NCBI GenBank assembly: GCA_963682175.1
Contig: OY821772.1
Span: 50,862,925 to 50,926,924, forward strand
Length of the DNA stretch: 64,000 nt
From: Triglochin maritima
Lineage: Eukaryota > Streptophyta > Magnoliopsida > Alismatales > Juncaginaceae
Reading direction: 5' to 3'
Shown here: positions 61,575 to 64,000 of the stretch, one piece after another
How positions within the stretch are numbered: the stretch's first letter is position 1
How the letters are laid out: each line of letters opens with the position of its first letter
Notes under the pieces: generated by a model
Database searches by the model: none
What the model was told of the DNA's origin: nothing
What the model saw: the letters and a program-made list of their open reading frames with translations, nothing else
Position numbers and translations under genes: made by a program

Positions 61575-62563
61575 TGTTGGGTACGTGTGAGTCTACAATA
61601 CTAATCACTTTTACCCTAATTACCTACTCGTTTAACAATCAAAGATATGTGCAGCGGAATTTAAACTAAACAAGTAAGTAGGGAAGGAATAATGCAAACC
61701 ACAACGGACTCGGGGGTTTTTACAGAGGTTCGGTCACCGCCTACGTCCTCTCTTGCAAGTTTCGCTCGACACTTCGAGCTCATCTCGCGTCTTCACTATC
61801 CACTCCCCGTTCCGGGCCGGGAGAGAACGCCTTTTACAAAACAAGCACCGCGAACAACCTCGCTTGCTTGACCTTCTTCCTCTCACAATCCGAGAGGGGA
61901 CACATCGGGCTTTCACCGAAATCCTTGCTCCTTGAACAACAAATGAGTGGGACAACACTCTTTAAATATTGACCACACATTGAGCATGATTTGGCTATGA
62001 TCAAAGGTGTGGAATTTTGGCTTAGAGTGTGTGATTGGGGAAATTTGAGCTTGGGAGTTTCTCTCTAATGTATAGGACAAGTATGTGTGGGAGAGTTGTG
62101 TTAAAATGTCTTTTACAACTCTATTTATAAGCATTAGAGAGAATATAGCCGTTGGAGTTGATTGGGTATAAGTTGGTGTAAGATACACAAAATAGAAACT
62201 CGTAGGACCCAATTCTGGATGAGTTCGGTCGACCGGATCAGGCGGAATGGTCGACCGTTAGGCAGTTTTGAACTTAGTTCGGTCGATCGATTAAGGAACG
62301 GTCGACCGCCTAACGCTAAGACTTAGGTACACTTAAGTGATCGGTCGAACACCGAATAGGGTTCGGTCGACCGAATCACACCAGACACTATGGGTTGACA
62401 AACAATGTTCTATTCGGTCAACCGAATCAAGGTCTAACGGTCGACCGAATTCTAGCACAAAGAAATATATATACAATGCAACATGTGTGCTACTCTACAT
62501 GATCATAATTAAGATTAAGTTGATTAAATCATCAAAACATAGATTAAGGCCAAAAGGCCAACA
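61575..62563 (-). mobile_element. Solo LTR with 5-bp TSD
   Basis: A 989-bp LTR-like unit starting 'tgttgggtacg' and ending 'ggccaaca' on the plus strand. It has TG...CA ends and a perfect target duplication 'catga' (61570-61574 and 62564-62568). On the minus strand it begins TGTTGGCCTTTTGGCC and then 'atctatgttttgatgat', a start often seen in Ty1/copia LTRs, so I place it on that strand. No internal sequence or second LTR is present. It contains paired GGTCGACC palindromes at 62225-62450. Confidence 0.85.
62225..62450. repeat. Paired GGTCGACC array in the solo LTR
   Basis: Four pairs with core offsets of 22 (62229/62251), 19 (62283/62302), 22 (62345/62367) and 23 (62418/62441) bp. Changes lie at the inner side or centre of the left members (GGTCGATC, GGTCGAAC, GGTCAACC); all four right members read GGTCGACC. 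Confidence 0.85.
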
Positions 62564-62599
62564 CATGACATCACTCATGAATACATACAACCTGGATAC

Positions 62600-62985
62600 A
62601 ATGACTTTTCATTGTTAGACAACAGACTACTAAGTATTTGGGGTTCGTCCTCAAACTTATCGGCAACATCTCGAACCATATCCTCTAACTGATCTTCATC
62701 ATTAACATCTTGATTTGAAGGACTATCACTTTCTTCCTTCGTACGTATTTCATTCTCACCGTGTCATATGGAACGTGTGTATCCTTCATCAAAACATTTC
62801 TCAAATAGATGAGTTTTGATCTCTTTTACATCTTTTAAGAACATGTTAAGACACTTCCTACATGGACATAATATATTTCCTTCGTTTCTAATATGCGCAT
62901 ATTTCTATGCAAACTCTAAAAATTGATCAACTCCGTACTCATACTCATCATTCAATCAACTTGCAAAAATCCAATCTCGAGTCAT
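62600..62985 (-). pseudogene. CACTA transposase-associated domain (TAD), broken
   Basis: From ATG at 62985 the frame reads 'MTRDWIFAS', stop, 'LNDEYEYGVDQFLEFA', stop, 'KYAHIRNEGNILCPCRKCLN', 'IKTHLFEKCFDEGYTRSI', stop, 'HGE', then an acidic stretch and 'NNEKSLYPGC'. This is the N-terminal transposase-associated domain of En/Spm-type elements, with its Cys-Pro-Cys-x-x-Cys zinc-like motif and the Leu-Tyr-Pro-Gly-Cys end. Three in-frame stops, one at the usual Trp of '(S/R)xIWHGE', show it is dead. The reading continues up to the solo LTR insertion. Confidence 0.8.
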
Positions 62986-63489
62986 TGTTATCTATACAAC
63001 CACACAAACAATCGTAATAAAAAATGAACCTAATATACATGAATTTTTCAAATTTTCGGCAGAACCTCCCCTTAAATTTGTTTTAAAAAATCATGTGGAA
63101 AAAAATACAAACATATACAACTATACATGTCAAAAACTTCATGTATTTCATTTTTTAAAATAATTAAACGAAGAACATAGATAATTCATTTGAATAATAG
63201 ATAATGAATTTCTATCTATTACACTTCAATTAATAAACTAAACTAGTTATTATTTTTGTTAAATAATTAAACAAAGAATATAATATATATGAAAAATAGT
63301 TGTAATTAAACGTACAAACTCACAAATTAGTAGTAATTAAACGTACAAACTCACAAACTCACAAAACACAAACCACAAAATGCACAGGGATTTAACTTTG
63401 TTGGACCTTAATTAGAAGGAGGATGGGGGAGGCAGGCCGGTGGTGGCGTGGGTTGGGTTGTCGACGGTGGTGGCGTCTGGAGGTGGTGG

Positions 63490-63780
63490 GGGATGGTGTG
63501 TTGGGGCCAAGGTTGACCACTACGAGGGGGTGGGGGTCGGAGGTGGGGGGTGATGCGTTGGGTCGAGGTTGGGGAGGAGGCTTGGTGGCGACATGGGTTG
63601 GATCGGAGGTAGCCGAAGGAGTTGGGGTCGGTGGTGAGGGGTGGTGTGTTGGTACGAGGTCGACCACTATGAGGGGGGCGGGGGGTCGGAGGTGGTGGGG
63701 GGAGGGGGTGATCCGTTGGGTGGAGGTTGAGGTTGAGGCTCTGTGGCGACGTGGGTTGGATCGGGGGTTAAGGGGTGAAA
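63490..63780. repeat. GT-rich ~150-bp imperfect tandem duplication
   Basis: 'gtgtgttgggg..aggttgaccactacgaggggg' near 63497 recurs as 'gtgtgttggt..aggtcgaccactatgaggggg' near 63645. 'ggtggcgacatgggttggat' near 63583 recurs near 63741. The strand bias (G/T against A/C) gives long mirror ORFs on both strands, which are not genes. Confidence 0.65.
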
Positions 63781-63819
63781 TGGATAAGGTTAAGGAGTTT
63801 TGTTAGTATTATAAAAAAA

Positions 63820-63962
63820 AGCAAACACGTCGGGTCTTTAGAAACCGACATGGTACCTTATCACATCGGTTTCGCTACAACCGACGTGATAAGAGTGTTT
63901 CACGTCGGTTTCTAAAGATTCGATGTGACATGTCGATGTTGTAGCCCACTTTTCCAGTAGTG
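63820..63962. repeat. CACTA subterminal repeats and terminal inverted repeat
   Basis: Alternating 'acgtcgg', 'ccgacgtg' and 'catcggtttc' units, then 'cccacttttccagtagtg'. The end and the subterminal arrangement define the 5' end of the CACTA element, since its ORFs read away from it. Confidence 0.75.
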
Positions 63963-64000
63963 CAATCATCTCCAATTGGGTGTAAGTCATGTTAGACTAG

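Larger units (their letters stand above)
61100..63962 (-). mobile_element. CACTA (En/Spm) element, internally deleted
   Basis: Right terminus 'ccagtagtg' at 63954-63962, the reverse complement of CACTACTGG. It is preceded by subterminal inverted units 'cacgtcggtttctaaag', 'acatcggtttcgctac' and 'caaccgacgtgataag'. Reading leftwards (minus) there is a transposase-associated N-terminal domain (62985-62600), then Ulp1-like protease remains (61560-61130). The DDE transposase body that belongs between them is absent. A solo LTR is inserted in it. The left terminus was not found. Confidence 0.7.

Noticed and set aside
63392..63806. Mirror ORFs of 91 and 127 codons
   Set aside because: Produced by low-complexity GT-rich tandem repeats inside a CACTA element.

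Overview
The window looks like nuclear DNA of a eudicot. Its genes are AT-rich and intron-containing, it carries typical plant families (ATL RING-H2 ligase, DETOXIFICATION/MATE transporters, plant-mobile-domain proteins), and most of it is transposable-element debris. The species cannot be told from the sequence. Only three host genes look intact: an ATL E3 ligase (23454-24527, +) and two tandemly duplicated MATE efflux transporters on the minus strand (28025-31737 and 36994-48648).

Layout. 1-8290: a diverged satellite array of compound monomers of about 227 bp, with a 623-bp higher-order duplication at the left edge, a nested hAT-type MITE, and a shorter-unit (about 150 bp) variant block at the right. 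8944-10237: a frameshifted GH5 glycosidase pseudogene. 11330-16640: a decayed Mutator-like element (MULE-1) with transposase and plant-mobile-domain (PMD) remains on the same strand. 16640-23380: mostly empty AT-rich DNA with a 36-base poly-G run. 23.4-24.5 kb: the ATL gene. 25.6-27.5 kb: a cluster of hAT-like MITEs, two with direct-repeat target sites. 28-31.7 kb: MATE gene 1. 34.2-36.2 kb: two more hAT-type insertions with perfect 8-bp target duplications. 37-48.6 kb: MATE gene 2, whose fourth intron (counted from the ATG) holds a complete, very young Ty3-type LTR element (37935-45163) in the opposite orientation. 49.4-51.9 kb: a truncated relative of that element. 52.2-57.9 kb: MULE-2, with a transposase plus OTU unit convergent with a PMD gene. 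60.4-60.6 kb: a small Mutator-type MITE. 61.1-63.96 kb: a CACTA element reduced to remnants and carrying a solo LTR.

The strongest unexplained signal is in the LTRs. Copies of the palindrome GGTCGACC are set in pairs about 22 bp (two helical turns) apart. In the young Ty3 LTR there are nine pairs, repeating about every 72 bp, and every sequence change falls in the inner half-sites. The same paired layout occurs in the truncated relative and in a solo LTR with different ends. Two other good observations: MATE gene 1 has an 88-nt intron, absent from its paralogue, that is bounded by an exact 8-bp duplication and looks like a recent intron gain; and MULE-2 has a MuDR-like convergent gene order in which a PMD gene takes the place of mudrB.

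The two MATE genes share exon lengths and phases and are probably redundant or diverging exporters. The ATL gene is a separate single-exon regulatory gene. I see no functional link between it and the transporters beyond proximity.
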